Origin: an uncultured Chelatococcus sp.
Lineage (GTDB): Bacteria > Pseudomonadota > Alphaproteobacteria > Rhizobiales > Beijerinckiaceae
Assembly: GCA_937863995.1 (NCBI GenBank)
Contig: CALMIK010000096.1
Span: 28,862-92,861 of the forward strand
Length of the DNA stretch: 64,000 bases
Direction of reading: 5' to 3'
Both the position numbers and the translations under genes were made by a program. The notes beneath the pieces are model-generated. The model was not told the origin of the DNA. It saw only the letters and a program-made list of their open reading frames with translations, and searched no databases. Shown here piece after piece: positions 33,780-41,778 of this stretch (its first letter is position 1; every line of letters starts with the position of its first letter).

Positions 33780-35737
33780 GCCTGCCCCCCTTCGCGCTCC
33801 GCGCCGACCCGTGTGAAGACGAGGCCGCGCATGGTATAGCCGGTGCGCAGCAGGGCGTCGGTCGTTGTCTCCAGCGCGCCGGCGAAGTCGTTGCCGAGCG
33901 TGATCGAGGCGGCGTCCGACACATGGCGGGCGAAAAGCCTGCGGGCCTCGCGCGTAAGCGCGTCGCAGGAGCGCTCCGCGTTGACGACCCGCCAGCACAC
34001 GTCGAGGAACTCGTCGTGATCTTCAGCGAGGCTGCCCTCGCTCAGGGTGCGCGCCACCGCGATGGCCTTGACGTGGTCCTGTGCCGCTTCCAGCACCTTG
34101 TCCGCGAGGCGGCGCAGCACCGCACGCAACGCGTCGTTCCAGCCGACGAAGTGATTTTCCGAGATGAGCGACAGCACGAAAGCGGCTTCCTCCAGCGCGT
34201 CGGCTGCGTCGTCGGCGCACTCGATCAGCCGCAGGAACGGCAGGCGGCGTGGGTTGACGCCGGCCTGCTCGCGCAGGCTGATGACGAGATGGTCGGCCTT
34301 GCGCTCCCACGCCTTAGCGCGGTCGGCGAGTTTTTGCGTGGCGTCAGGGTCGGATTCCTGGCCATAGGCGAGCGCGTCGCGGATGCCTTCCGCCAGCGCA
34401 TGGCAATAGGCGGCGTGTTCGGCCAGCAGCGCGAACTCGTCGCGATGGCGGCTGACATGGCGCGACAGCAGCAGCCGCACCTGATCGGCGATGAGGCTCT
34501 TCGTCTGGCCGGCGAGCATGGCCTGGGCGGAAAGCGCCAGCGTCTCCACCAGGAACTCGCGTGCCTCCGCCGCGCCGAGCACGGTGTCGAGCTGGTCACC
34601 GATGTGGAAATGGTCCGGCGACAACGCTTCCATGGCGTCGAACACGAGCCTTTCGGCGCCAGCGAGCAGGAAGCCCATGTGGCCGACCTCGCGCCGCGCC
34701 GCCTCGCGCAGCACCTCCACCGACAGCGATTTTGCCACGAGCCCGTTGAGCCGCTTGCGCGCCCTGTTCCAGTCGATGAGGAAGACGATGCGCGCGGCGA
34801 GCCCCTCCAGCGCCGTGTCGAGGGCGGCGAGATCGGGGCAGTCGAAGCGGGCGTTGCCGACGATGTAGTCCGAGCCGAGGTTGAGGCCGGCGCTGCGGCG
34901 CGATCCGATGTCCGACCATTTCGCGCCGATGTCGGCGAGCAGGTCGCGGAAGAAGTTGAAGCGGCGCTCGTGCAGATCGGAATAGGTGAGGGTGATCGCA
35001 AGCCCCTCGACCTTGACCACGAGCACGTGCACGTCATTGGTGCCGATGTCGTTCTGGATCAGCAGCACCGGGCCGTCGCGCGTCGCGGCCGTGTCGAGGC
35101 CGGGATGGTCGAACTTGAGGCCGCGCGTGCGGTTGAGCCCGCGCATGAACGCGCCGACGCGCTCGCGGTCGCTCTCGTCGATCTGCCACACGTGGGCGCC
35201 GTCGACCGTCTCGTCGGAGAGGTCGGCCGCGAGCTGGTTCAGGCTCTTGTGCAGGTCCATCACCAGGATGTGGAAGGTGTCGTCGCCGCCGCGCCGCCCG
35301 CTGGTGAGCGCCGCCAGTTTGTCGGCGTCGAGCTTGTCGGTGTCGAGGGCGGCGAGCCAGCCGCGCCAGCGGCGCGTGCGCTCCCGCTGGTCGCGATGAG
35401 CGGCGTCAGCGCTGTCGTCGAGCGGGCGCGCCATCAGGGCGATGTCGTCGTCGAGGCGAGCGGCGAGGCGCGGCAGATCGGACAGGTGCAGGGTGCCGTT
35501 CTCGGTCCAGGCCTTGTCCTGCATGGCGAGCATCCACGGCGCGTCGACACGCGCGGCGGCATAGTCGTGGCGCAGATCGAGCGGCGGCGAGGCGCTGTCG
35601 GCGGCGTGAGCGGCGGCGGCCTGCAGGGCGGTGAGGGCGAACTTGATGCGGTCGTTGGCCGCGAGCGCCGCCTTGATACGCGCCGGCTGCAAGAGCTTCG
35701 ACGGGCCGAGGGCGGCGACGACATCCGTCTTTTCCAC
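33776..35737 (-). CDS. Large PhoU/DUF47-like protein coupled to the PPDK-like gene
   Basis: 653 residues. I do not recognise the first two thirds (about 1-420): helical N-terminus, then a mixed region with VLLIQNDIGTNDVHVLVVKV (224-243) and HERRFNFFRDLLADIGAKW. The C-terminal 220 residues look like a PhoU/DUF47 helical bundle with two metal-type E-x3-D motifs, ERKAD (478-482) and ERSCD (588-592), each followed by an acidic partner helix (ECADDAADALEEA, 506-518; NDFAGALETTTDALL, 616-630). GTG 35737 has AAGGAGGGG about eight bases upstream, which fixes the start. Its stop overlaps the PPDK-like gene by four bases. Being 3 kb from a pst operon lacking phoU, it could feed phosphate status to the phosphotransfer partner. 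Function is inferred, not known. Confidence 0.7.
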   Translation of the reverse strand: MEKTDVVAALGPSKLLQPARIKAALAANDRIKFALTALQAAAAHAADSASPPLDLRHDYAAARVDAPWMLAMQDKAWTENGTLHLSDLPRLAARLDDDIALMARPLDDSADAAHRDQRERTRRWRGWLAALDTDKLDADKLAALTSGRRGGDDTFHILVMDLHKSLNQLAADLSDETVDGAHVWQIDESDRERVGAFMRGLNRTRGLKFDHPGLDTAATRDGPVLLIQNDIGTNDVHVLVVKVEGLAITLTYSDLHERRFNFFRDLLADIGAKWSDIGSRRSAGLNLGSDYIVGNARFDCPDLAALDTALEGLAARIVFLIDWNRARKRLNGLVAKSLSVEVLREAARREVGHMGFLLAGAERLVFDAMEALSPDHFHIGDQLDTVLGAAEAREFLVETLALSAQAMLAGQTKSLIADQVRLLLSRHVSRHRDEFALLAEHAAYCHALAEGIRDALAYGQESDPDATQKLADRAKAWERKADHLVISLREQAGVNPRRLPFLRLIECADDAADALEEAAFVLSLISENHFVGWNDALRAVLRRLADKVLEAAQDHVKAIAVARTLSEGSLAEDHDEFLDVCWRVVNAERSCDALTREARRLFARHVSDAASITLGNDFAGALETTTDALLRTGYTMRGLVFTRVGAEREGGQA

Positions 35738-36103
35738 TTGTCGATCCCCTCCTTGTTGCGTGTTCCGGGGCAGGGCCGCATCGTGGGGCGGCACTGCGCG
35801 GTTGGTGGCGCGTTTCCGGCCCGGCCACGCATGCAATCGCTTGGCTGCCAGTCGTATCGAGCCAATGCGAACGATTTGTGTCAGTATCGGCAAGGATACT
35901 CCCGAGCGATTGACGCGATGTCGATCAATAGCTGGCGGCGAATTTGGAATCGATGCGCTCTCAACGCATTGACAAGCGTCAACGACGGCCGATACTCACT
36001 TGGATACATGTCGCATGAGCTGCGACGGTGTCATACGGGCAGATGTCCGGGCGCCGGAGGCGGCGTTTCGCGCCGGTGTGGCGCGGCCAGGAGTGCCAGA
36101 GCG
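35738..36103. promoter_or_regulatory. Divergent promoter region of phaC and the PhoU/PPDK-like operon
   Basis: 366 bases. It contains a FNR/FixK-type palindrome at 35969-35982 and a looser pair TTGA (35910-35913) / TCAA (35925-35928) about 60 bases before it. No gene is supported inside; a very long plus-strand frame that crosses this region is an antisense reading of the neighbouring gene. Confidence 0.55.
35969..35982. promoter_or_regulatory. FNR/FixK-type palindrome upstream of phaC
   Basis: TTGACAAGCGTCAA is a perfect inverted repeat (TTGAC-N4-GTCAA) fitting the TTGA-N6-TCAA class bound by FixK/FNR regulators of alphaproteobacteria. It is 121 bases before the phaC start codon and 231 bases before the divergent operon. 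Confidence 0.55.
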
Positions 36104-38008
36104 ATGTCGACCGAAGCGGAAACCGCAACCCCGCCAGCCCTTTCCATCGGCACTTCCGTGACGGCTTTCCCGCCGGGCGTTTCCGCGCCGGCCTCCACCC
36201 AGCAGATCGCGCCTTTCCCTGCCGCCTCTTTTCCTGTCGATCAGTGGCAGGCGTTTTCCCTGCCCCCCACCGAGCAGGTTCTGGGCGAGGAGGGGTTTCG
36301 GGCTTTCGACCGCATGCGGAACGCGCTGACCGCCCAGTTCAGCGGCGGGTTGTCGCCGGCGGCGCTGTCGGTGGCGTTCTTCGATTGGGCGGTCCATCTC
36401 GCCCACGCGCCCGGCAAGCGCGCGGAGCTCGCTTACAAGGCGGCACGCAAAACAAGCCGGCTATGGAACTATTTTGCCGCCTCAGCGGTTGACAAGAATA
36501 CGCCCCCCTGCATCACAGCACAGGCAGGCGACAGGCGTTTCAGCGATCCCGCATGGCAGGCGCAGCCCTTCTCGTTCTGGTCTCAGGCGTTCCTGCTGCA
36601 TCAGCAGTGGTGGCACAACGTCACGAACGATGTGCCGGGCGTGTCGCCGCACCACGAGGAAGTGATTTCCTTCGTTGCCCGTCAGGTGCTCGACGTATTC
36701 TCGCCCTCCAACAACCCGTTCACCAATCCGGAAGTCATCAGCCGGGCGTTAGAGACGGGCGGCGTGAATTTCATCGAGGGCTTTGCCAACTGGCAGGAGG
36801 ACGCTGTCCGGCAGTTGACCCACCAGCCGCCTGTGGGGGCGGAGGATTTCGTCGTCGGGCAGGATGTGGCCGCCACGCCGGGCAAGGTCGTGTTCCGCAA
36901 CGACCTGATCGAGCTGATCCAGTACGCTCCCGCTACGGAGGAAGTGTTCGCCGAGCCGGTGCTGATCGTGCCGGCCTGGATCATGAAGTATTACATTCTC
37001 GACCTGTCGCCGCACGATTCGCTGATCCGCTACCTAGTGGAGCGCGGCCACACGGTCTTCTGCGTGTCGTGGCGCAATCCGGACGCGCGGGACCGCGACC
37101 TGACCTTGGACGATTACCGCAGGCTCGGCATCGTCGAGGCGCTTGCGGCGATAAATGCGATCGTGCCGGCGCAGAAAATCCATGCCACCGGCTATTGCCT
37201 CGGTGGCACACTGCTGTCGATCGCCGCTGCCGCCATGGCGCGCGCCGGCGACCACCGCCTCGCCTCGGTGACGCTGCTGGCCGCGCAGACGGATTTTTCG
37301 GAGCCGGGCGAGCTTGCGCTCTTCATCGACCACAGCCAGGTCGATTTTCTCGAAAGCATTATGTGGCATCGGGGCTATCTCGATTCCGAGCAGATGGCGG
37401 CGGCGTTCCAGCTCCTGCGCTCCAACGATCTCATCTGGTCGCGCCTCGTCCACGATTACCTGATCGGCGAGCGCACGCCGCTCATCGACCTGATGGCGTG
37501 GAACGCCGATTCCACCCGCATGCCCTACAAGATGCATGCCGAATACCTGAAACGGCTTTATCTCGATAACGAGCTCGCGGCCGGGCGGTTTCTGGTCGAT
37601 GGCCGGCCGGCGGCGCTGCAGAACATCCGTGCGCCGATGTTCGTCGTCGGCACCGAGCGCGACCATGTCGCGCCGTGGCGCTCGGTGTACAAGATCCATT
37701 ATCTCACCGATACCGACGTCACCTTCGTGCTGACCAGCGGCGGCCACAATGCCGGCATCGTCAGCGAGCCGGGACGCGCGCACCGGCGCTTCCGCATTGC
37801 GCTCAAGCGCACCGACGACGTGTGCCTGAGCGCAAGCGAATGGGCAGAGGCGGCGGAAAAGCGCGATGGATCGTGGTGGCTGGCGTGGGCGGACTGGCTC
37901 GCCGCTCACTCCGCACCGGCGCGCGTGCCGGGCCGCCAGCCGGGCGCAGCCGAACGAGGCTTTCCCGCGCTCATCGATGCGCCGGGCACCTACGTGTTGC
38001 AGCGTTAA
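36104..38008 (+). CDS. phaC: Class I poly(3-hydroxyalkanoate) synthase
   Basis: Polymerises (R)-3-hydroxyacyl-CoA to PHA granules in the cytoplasm. 634 residues, slightly long because of a Pro/Ala-rich N-terminal extension of about 45 residues. The lipase-like box GYCLGG holds the nucleophile C365; D520 (GTERDHVAPW) and H548 (SGGHNAG) complete the triad. The N-terminal PhaC domain (DPAWQAQPFSFWSQAFLLHQ) is also clear. ATG 36104 has GGAG about 11 bases upstream; the frame is open further upstream but non-homologous. No phaA, phaB or phasin gene is adjacent. A FNR/FixK-type site upstream suggests induction at low oxygen. Confidence 0.94.
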   Translation: MSTEAETATPPALSIGTSVTAFPPGVSAPASTQQIAPFPAASFPVDQWQAFSLPPTEQVLGEEGFRAFDRMRNALTAQFSGGLSPAALSVAFFDWAVHLAHAPGKRAELAYKAARKTSRLWNYFAASAVDKNTPPCITAQAGDRRFSDPAWQAQPFSFWSQAFLLHQQWWHNVTNDVPGVSPHHEEVISFVARQVLDVFSPSNNPFTNPEVISRALETGGVNFIEGFANWQEDAVRQLTHQPPVGAEDFVVGQDVAATPGKVVFRNDLIELIQYAPATEEVFAEPVLIVPAWIMKYYILDLSPHDSLIRYLVERGHTVFCVSWRNPDARDRDLTLDDYRRLGIVEALAAINAIVPAQKIHATGYCLGGTLLSIAAAAMARAGDHRLASVTLLAAQTDFSEPGELALFIDHSQVDFLESIMWHRGYLDSEQMAAAFQLLRSNDLIWSRLVHDYLIGERTPLIDLMAWNADSTRMPYKMHAEYLKRLYLDNELAAGRFLVDGRPAALQNIRAPMFVVGTERDHVAPWRSVYKIHYLTDTDVTFVLTSGGHNAGIVSEPGRAHRRFRIALKRTDDVCLSASEWAEAAEKRDGSWWLAWADWLAAHSAPARVPGRQPGAAERGFPALIDAPGTYVLQR

Positions 38009-38413
38009 ATGTCGGGATAAAACTAGAACTCACATAATTAATGCGAAGCTCAGATAGAATAACAACGAAATTCATCAAATGATGAGAGTATTTGTTCTCA
38101 ATTAAATAATAAAATTTCATGTACTGAATATTTATTTCATAGATAGTAATATACTATTTTTCGCAAAATAGATTGTTTTTTGCACGTATGCTTTTCCGTA
38201 TTGCGATAGGTGATTTTATTAGAAATTAATAAATTGATTTTATGCTTTAACGAAAAATTTACAAAAGTTTATGGAGTTTGATCTATTTTTTAGCTTTTTA
38301 TTGGGTCAGAATAAAACCCCTGCGATCCTTGAAACAGAGGGTCGCTCGGTTGCTAGTTGTGGGCGCACCTCTGGCGGCGAGCCACACCTTTAGGCCATTC
38401 GCATGATCGATGA
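38009..38413. other. Strongly AT-rich spacer after phaC
   Basis: About 400 bases of AT-rich DNA, in sharp contrast with the flanks, containing many TTTA/AATA runs and no gene or clear terminator I can support. Together with the repeat that follows it separates phaC from the GH16 gene by 546 bases. It may be an acquisition scar or a silencing/nucleoid-protein-bound promoter for the exoenzyme. Confidence 0.5.
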
Positions 38414-38512
38414 TTAAAGCATTTCGATGAAACGTCGAAATGCAAGAATCTTTATCATTTTGATTTAAAACGTTTTTCGCGCAATCCGGCATCCATTTGC
38501 GTGAAGCCGTTT
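38414..38512 (-). repeat. Dispersed intergenic double-hairpin repeat, copy 2 (inverted)
   Basis: TAAAGCATTTCG (38415-38426) pairs with CGAAATGC (38436-38443), and ACGTTTTTCGCGCAAT followed by ATTTGCGTGAAGCCGTTT (to 38512) forms the second arm set. Relative to copy 1 the order of the two modules is reversed, i.e. the element lies on the opposite strand. Confidence 0.7.
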
Positions 38513-38554
38513 CAGTTGAACTCAACTTAATACATCAGATCGGGGGGGCATGAC

Positions 38555-40189
38555 ATGGCGGGGCAGCTATCTGCGACGGGAATCGTGTTTTCGGATGAGT
38601 TTACGGGCAATGGACCCATTGATTCCGGAAAATGGAATTATCATGAGGTGAAGGATTGGAACAACAACACCGGGTACTATGGCAGGACGCAGCAGCGGCA
38701 AGAGCTTCCTCATATGCAGGATGGCGCGCTGCGGCTGCGGCTCGACAGCTACATTCCGAATTCCGTTGAGAACGCGTCGTTTTACGGTTCGGAGGCCATC
38801 ACTTACCAGAAGTTCGATCTTTCCAACGGACCGATCGCCTTCGAGGCCAAGTTCAAGTTTGCGCAGGCGCAGCCGGGCATCATCGGCGGATTTTTTACCT
38901 ATGCGTTGCCGGTTGAGACTCATGACGAGATTGATTTCGAGGCGCTGTCGAACGTTCAAAGCAAGATACAAACCAACATATACGCCAATGAAGGTCTCGG
39001 GGAAGGAAGCCCGATTTCCTACGACCTGAGCAACACTCTCCTCGACTACCATGTCTACAGGATCGAGTGGCTGCCCAATGCCATCCGCTGGCTTGTCGAC
39101 GGCGAGGTCGTGCGCGTCGAAACCAACAAATTGCCGCAGAAGGCGATGGAACTGCATCTGAACATCTGGGCGCCCCCGGCCAACTGGGCCACAGGCGACT
39201 CCAGCCTCGTGCCGGCGCAATCGGAGGCCGCCAACCAGACGTTCTATTTCGACGTCGACTACGTGAAGGTCGAGACTGTCAGCCAGGTGCTGGCCGGGGC
39301 CGCGAACGAGCCGGTCCTGGGGACCGCGGCGAGCGAATATCTCGCGGGCACGCACGCCGACGACCGGTTCGTGGGGCATGGCGGCGACGATTTCATCGAC
39401 GGCGGCGACGGTGTCGACACGGCCGTTTATGAAGCGGCGTCGCAGGCTTTTTCCGTGTCCGTCGCTGCCGGCAGCGAGATCGCGCAGGTGCGTGACCGCA
39501 GCGGCGCTGCGGGGAAAGACACGCTTCTCGGCATCGAGACCGTTGCCTTTGAAGACCATGAGCTGGATCTGGCCGCGCTTGTGCGGGCCGGAGAGCTGGA
39601 CGCCGCCGATTTCGTGCCGCTGGTCGATCTTTACGTCGCCTATCTCGATCGCGCTCCCGACAGCGCCGGCCTGGCCTACTGGGCGGGCAGGCTGGCGGAC
39701 GGCGCGTCTGTCGCGTCCATCGCGCGCGAGTTCTTCCACTCCGGCGAATCGCGGGAAGTGCATGGCGAGACCGTTTCCGCGGCGGCCCTCGTGGATGCCG
39801 CCTACGCTGAAATTCTCGGCCGCGAGCCGGATGAGGCCGGACGCCAGTACTGGATCGGCAGCCTCGAGAGCGGCGATCTCGGCTACGAGAATTTCGCGCT
39901 GGCATTCGTGCTGGCGGCGCGCGGCGCGGCAGGCGGCAGCGATGCCGAGGCTATCGCCGCGAAGGCGAGGGTTGGCGCCTACTACGCGCTTGAAAACGGC
40001 TTCAACGGAGGCGAACTGGCGCGCTCCGCCATCGATGCCGCCACCGAGCAGGAGGCGCGGGAGGCGATCGATTCCCATGCCGCAGCACTGGAATCGGGCG
40101 CCGAGACCGGTCTCGTGACACGGCTGGCAGGTGTCGGGTTCGACGCGCACGCGAACGCCGCCTCTTACGGCGTTTCCGTGTGGGCGTAA
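38555..40189 (+). CDS. GH16 glycoside hydrolase with RTX-type repeat and DUF4214 domains
   Basis: 544 residues, predicted secreted endo-beta-glucanase/exopolysaccharide depolymerase. The GH16 catalytic motif HDEIDFEA gives E125 (nucleophile) and E129 (acid/base). After the catalytic domain (about 1-242) comes one RTX-like calcium motif GHGGDDFIDGGDGVDTAVY (274-292) and then two DUF4214 repeats (about 355-470: LVDLYVAYLDRAPDSAGLAYW and ALVDAAYAEILGREPDEAGRQYW). There is no signal peptide; with the RTX motif this points to type I secretion, as for rhizobial ExsH-type succinoglycan depolymerases. No ABC/HlyD exporter is adjacent. ATG 38555 has a G-rich site. A repeat and AT-rich DNA lie upstream. 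Confidence 0.88.
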   Translation: MAGQLSATGIVFSDEFTGNGPIDSGKWNYHEVKDWNNNTGYYGRTQQRQELPHMQDGALRLRLDSYIPNSVENASFYGSEAITYQKFDLSNGPIAFEAKFKFAQAQPGIIGGFFTYALPVETHDEIDFEALSNVQSKIQTNIYANEGLGEGSPISYDLSNTLLDYHVYRIEWLPNAIRWLVDGEVVRVETNKLPQKAMELHLNIWAPPANWATGDSSLVPAQSEAANQTFYFDVDYVKVETVSQVLAGAANEPVLGTAASEYLAGTHADDRFVGHGGDDFIDGGDGVDTAVYEAASQAFSVSVAAGSEIAQVRDRSGAAGKDTLLGIETVAFEDHELDLAALVRAGELDAADFVPLVDLYVAYLDRAPDSAGLAYWAGRLADGASVASIAREFFHSGESREVHGETVSAAALVDAAYAEILGREPDEAGRQYWIGSLESGDLGYENFALAFVLAARGAAGGSDAEAIAAKARVGAYYALENGFNGGELARSAIDAATEQEAREAIDSHAAALESGAETGLVTRLAGVGFDAHANAASYGVSVWA

Positions 40190-40301
40190 GTGACGGAAGC
40201 GGCGTTTGCTGCGCCGCTCCCAAAACGGGCAATCTCCGTTGACGTGGACGCATCCGGATTTTGCCGGTCGGCAATGAACCGCGAGCCTCGCTTCTCGCGG
40301 T

Positions 40302-40574
40302 TCAGTTGTCGTTGATGTCGCGACGCCAGATTTTCTGTCGCTCGCCGGGCGGACCGAGGATGACCCGCAGGGCGATCCATGCCGCGAGGGAGGCCAGCGC
40401 GAAAGCGAGCAGCAGCGGCGCGATGCCGGCCGCGCCGAGCACGCCCGCCCACAGCAGCAGCCCCGTCAGCACGGCGCCGATGGCAAAGCCGATGAAGACG
40501 TAGCCCGGCACCAGCACCTCGACGGTCGCGAGGGCAAAGCCCGCGACGACCCACACCCACCAGTTCGATTCCAT
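40302..40574 (-). CDS. NfeD family membrane protein
   Basis: 90 residues, short NfeD1b-type protein: two or three membrane helices (about 5-28, 30-50, 52-72) and a short polar C-terminus without the full OB-fold domain visible. NfeD proteins act with stomatin-like SPFH proteins, encoded here immediately upstream with only one base between the SPFH stop and this ATG. Together they are thought to organise membrane microdomains and possibly respond to membrane stress. Identification rests on family-like hydrophobic pattern (VLVPGYVFIGFAIGAVLTGLLLW) and on the strict gene pairing. Confidence 0.85.
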   Translation of the reverse strand: MESNWWVWVVAGFALATVEVLVPGYVFIGFAIGAVLTGLLLWAGVLGAAGIAPLLLAFALASLAAWIALRVILGPPGERQKIWRRDINDN

Positions 40575-40575
40575 G

Positions 40576-41457
40576 TCAGCCGCGTCCTTTCAGCAGGTTG
40601 AACGCATTGGAGAACGCCTCCAGCGCGGCAGACGGCAGGATGAGCGTCTGGTTGCCGGGGGCCTGCCCGACAGCCGTCAGCGCCTCAACCTGCTTCAGCG
40701 CCACCTGATATTGCGCCGCCTCCAGCCCGTTGTCGCGCAGGGCTGCGGCGACGACGCCGGTGGAATAGGCTTCGGCGTCGGCCAGCACACGGCGGGCCTT
40801 GGCCTCCTGCTCGGCGGCGTAGAGCTGCGCTTCGGCATTCAGCTCCACCGCGCGCTTCTTGCCCTCCGCCTCGGTGACCTGGGCGCGGCGGGCGCGTTCG
40901 GCGTTGAGCTGCTGCAGCATCGCCGCGCGGGTGGCGTCGTCGAGGTTGACGTCGAGAATCTCCGCCCGCGTCACCTCCACGCCCCAGTCGTCGACCATGG
41001 CGCTGACCTGCTCGCGCACCCGCTCGATCAACTGCGCGCGGTTCGATTGCACCTGGTCGAGCTCCAGCTTGCCGATTTCGGAGCGCACGATGCCGGCGAC
41101 CGTGGTGGCGATGGCGCCGTCGACGTCGCGGATGCGGTAGACGGTCTTTTCCGGCTCGGTGATGCGGTAGAACACGCTGGTTTCCACCCGCACGAGCACG
41201 TTGTCGGCGGTGATGGCGTCCTGCGAGGCGGTTGGCAACTGCCGTTCGAGAATCGACACCCGATGCGCCACGCGGTCGACGAGCGGCACGAGGAAGTTGA
41301 TTCCCGGCCCCAGCACCGCCCGCAGCCGGCCAAAACGCTCGACGACATGCTTCTCGGACTGGGGCACGATTTTGACGCCCAGCAGGATCGAGACGATGAC
41401 GAAGGCCGCGATGGCGATATAAACCGCGTTGGCGTCCAGAAATGCGTTGCCGGTCAT
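40576..41457 (-). CDS. SPFH/stomatin-like membrane protein
   Basis: 293 residues. One N-terminal membrane helix (about 10-30), then the SPFH/band 7 domain (VVERFGRLRAVLGPGINFLVPLVDRV, and the GVEVTRAEILDVNL strand-helix), then a charged coiled-coil (about 195-255, AEGKKRAVELNAEAQLYAAEQEAKARR) and a hydrophobic tail. This is the typical slipin/paraslipin layout that oligomerises at the inner membrane. ATG 41457 has GGAG eight bases upstream; the longer open frame is Arg-rich and unlikely. It is first of a two-gene unit with nfeD and divergent from phnD. Confidence 0.93.
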   Translation of the reverse strand: MTGNAFLDANAVYIAIAAFVIVSILLGVKIVPQSEKHVVERFGRLRAVLGPGINFLVPLVDRVAHRVSILERQLPTASQDAITADNVLVRVETSVFYRITEPEKTVYRIRDVDGAIATTVAGIVRSEIGKLELDQVQSNRAQLIERVREQVSAMVDDWGVEVTRAEILDVNLDDATRAAMLQQLNAERARRAQVTEAEGKKRAVELNAEAQLYAAEQEAKARRVLADAEAYSTGVVAAALRDNGLEAAQYQVALKQVEALTAVGQAPGNQTLILPSAALEAFSNAFNLLKGRG

Positions 41458-41648
41458 AAAACGTCTCCGTGAGGCCCGAAGGCCGGAACATGTTGCCGCC
41501 GTCGGCGCGATCGCGAAAAGATCGGCCGTATCATCCTGATTCCCGCGCCGCCTGTCACCTGTGTCGTCCACGGGCAATGAAGAGCACCGGCTACGGGCCC
41601 GCACGCGCAGCCCGCACGCGCAGTCCGCACGCGATTGTGTGATCGACG
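41458..41648. other. Spacer upstream of phnD with a 13-bp tandem repeat
   Basis: The 321-base divergent region between the SPFH gene and phnD holds two exact copies of CCCGCACGCGCAG (41598-41610, 41611-41623) and a third partial copy TCCGCACGCG (41624-41633). The Pho-box-like site lies directly after this at 41649-41666. No gene is supported. Confidence 0.6.
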
Positions 41649-41666
41649 ATGTCACGAGACTGTGAC
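41649..41666 (+). promoter_or_regulatory. Candidate Pho box upstream of phnD
   Basis: ATGTCAC-GAGA-CTGTGAC: two heptamers 11 bases apart, each 5 of 7 with CTGTCAT, the arrangement of PhoB sites. It ends 112 bases before the phnD start codon. The same bases also form the inverted repeat GTCAC-gagact-GTGAC, so a palindrome-binding regulator is an alternative. Confidence 0.55.
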
Positions 41667-41778
41667 GTTGGTCGCCAATAACCCGACGAGATCGGCTCCG
41701 GTCCGCCGTGGGTGACGTGCTTCTCGCGACGTTCCCTGCGGACATGCGGCCGCCGACGACACATTTCGGGAGAGATTC

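Noticed and set aside
33758..36103. Very long plus-strand frame joined to phaC (1416 codons from 33758)
   Set aside because: The first 780 codons are the antisense of the PhoU/DUF47-like gene, whose own strand has a strong ribosome-binding site, start and motifs. The antisense product has no family blocks, and PhaC homology begins only after 36104.
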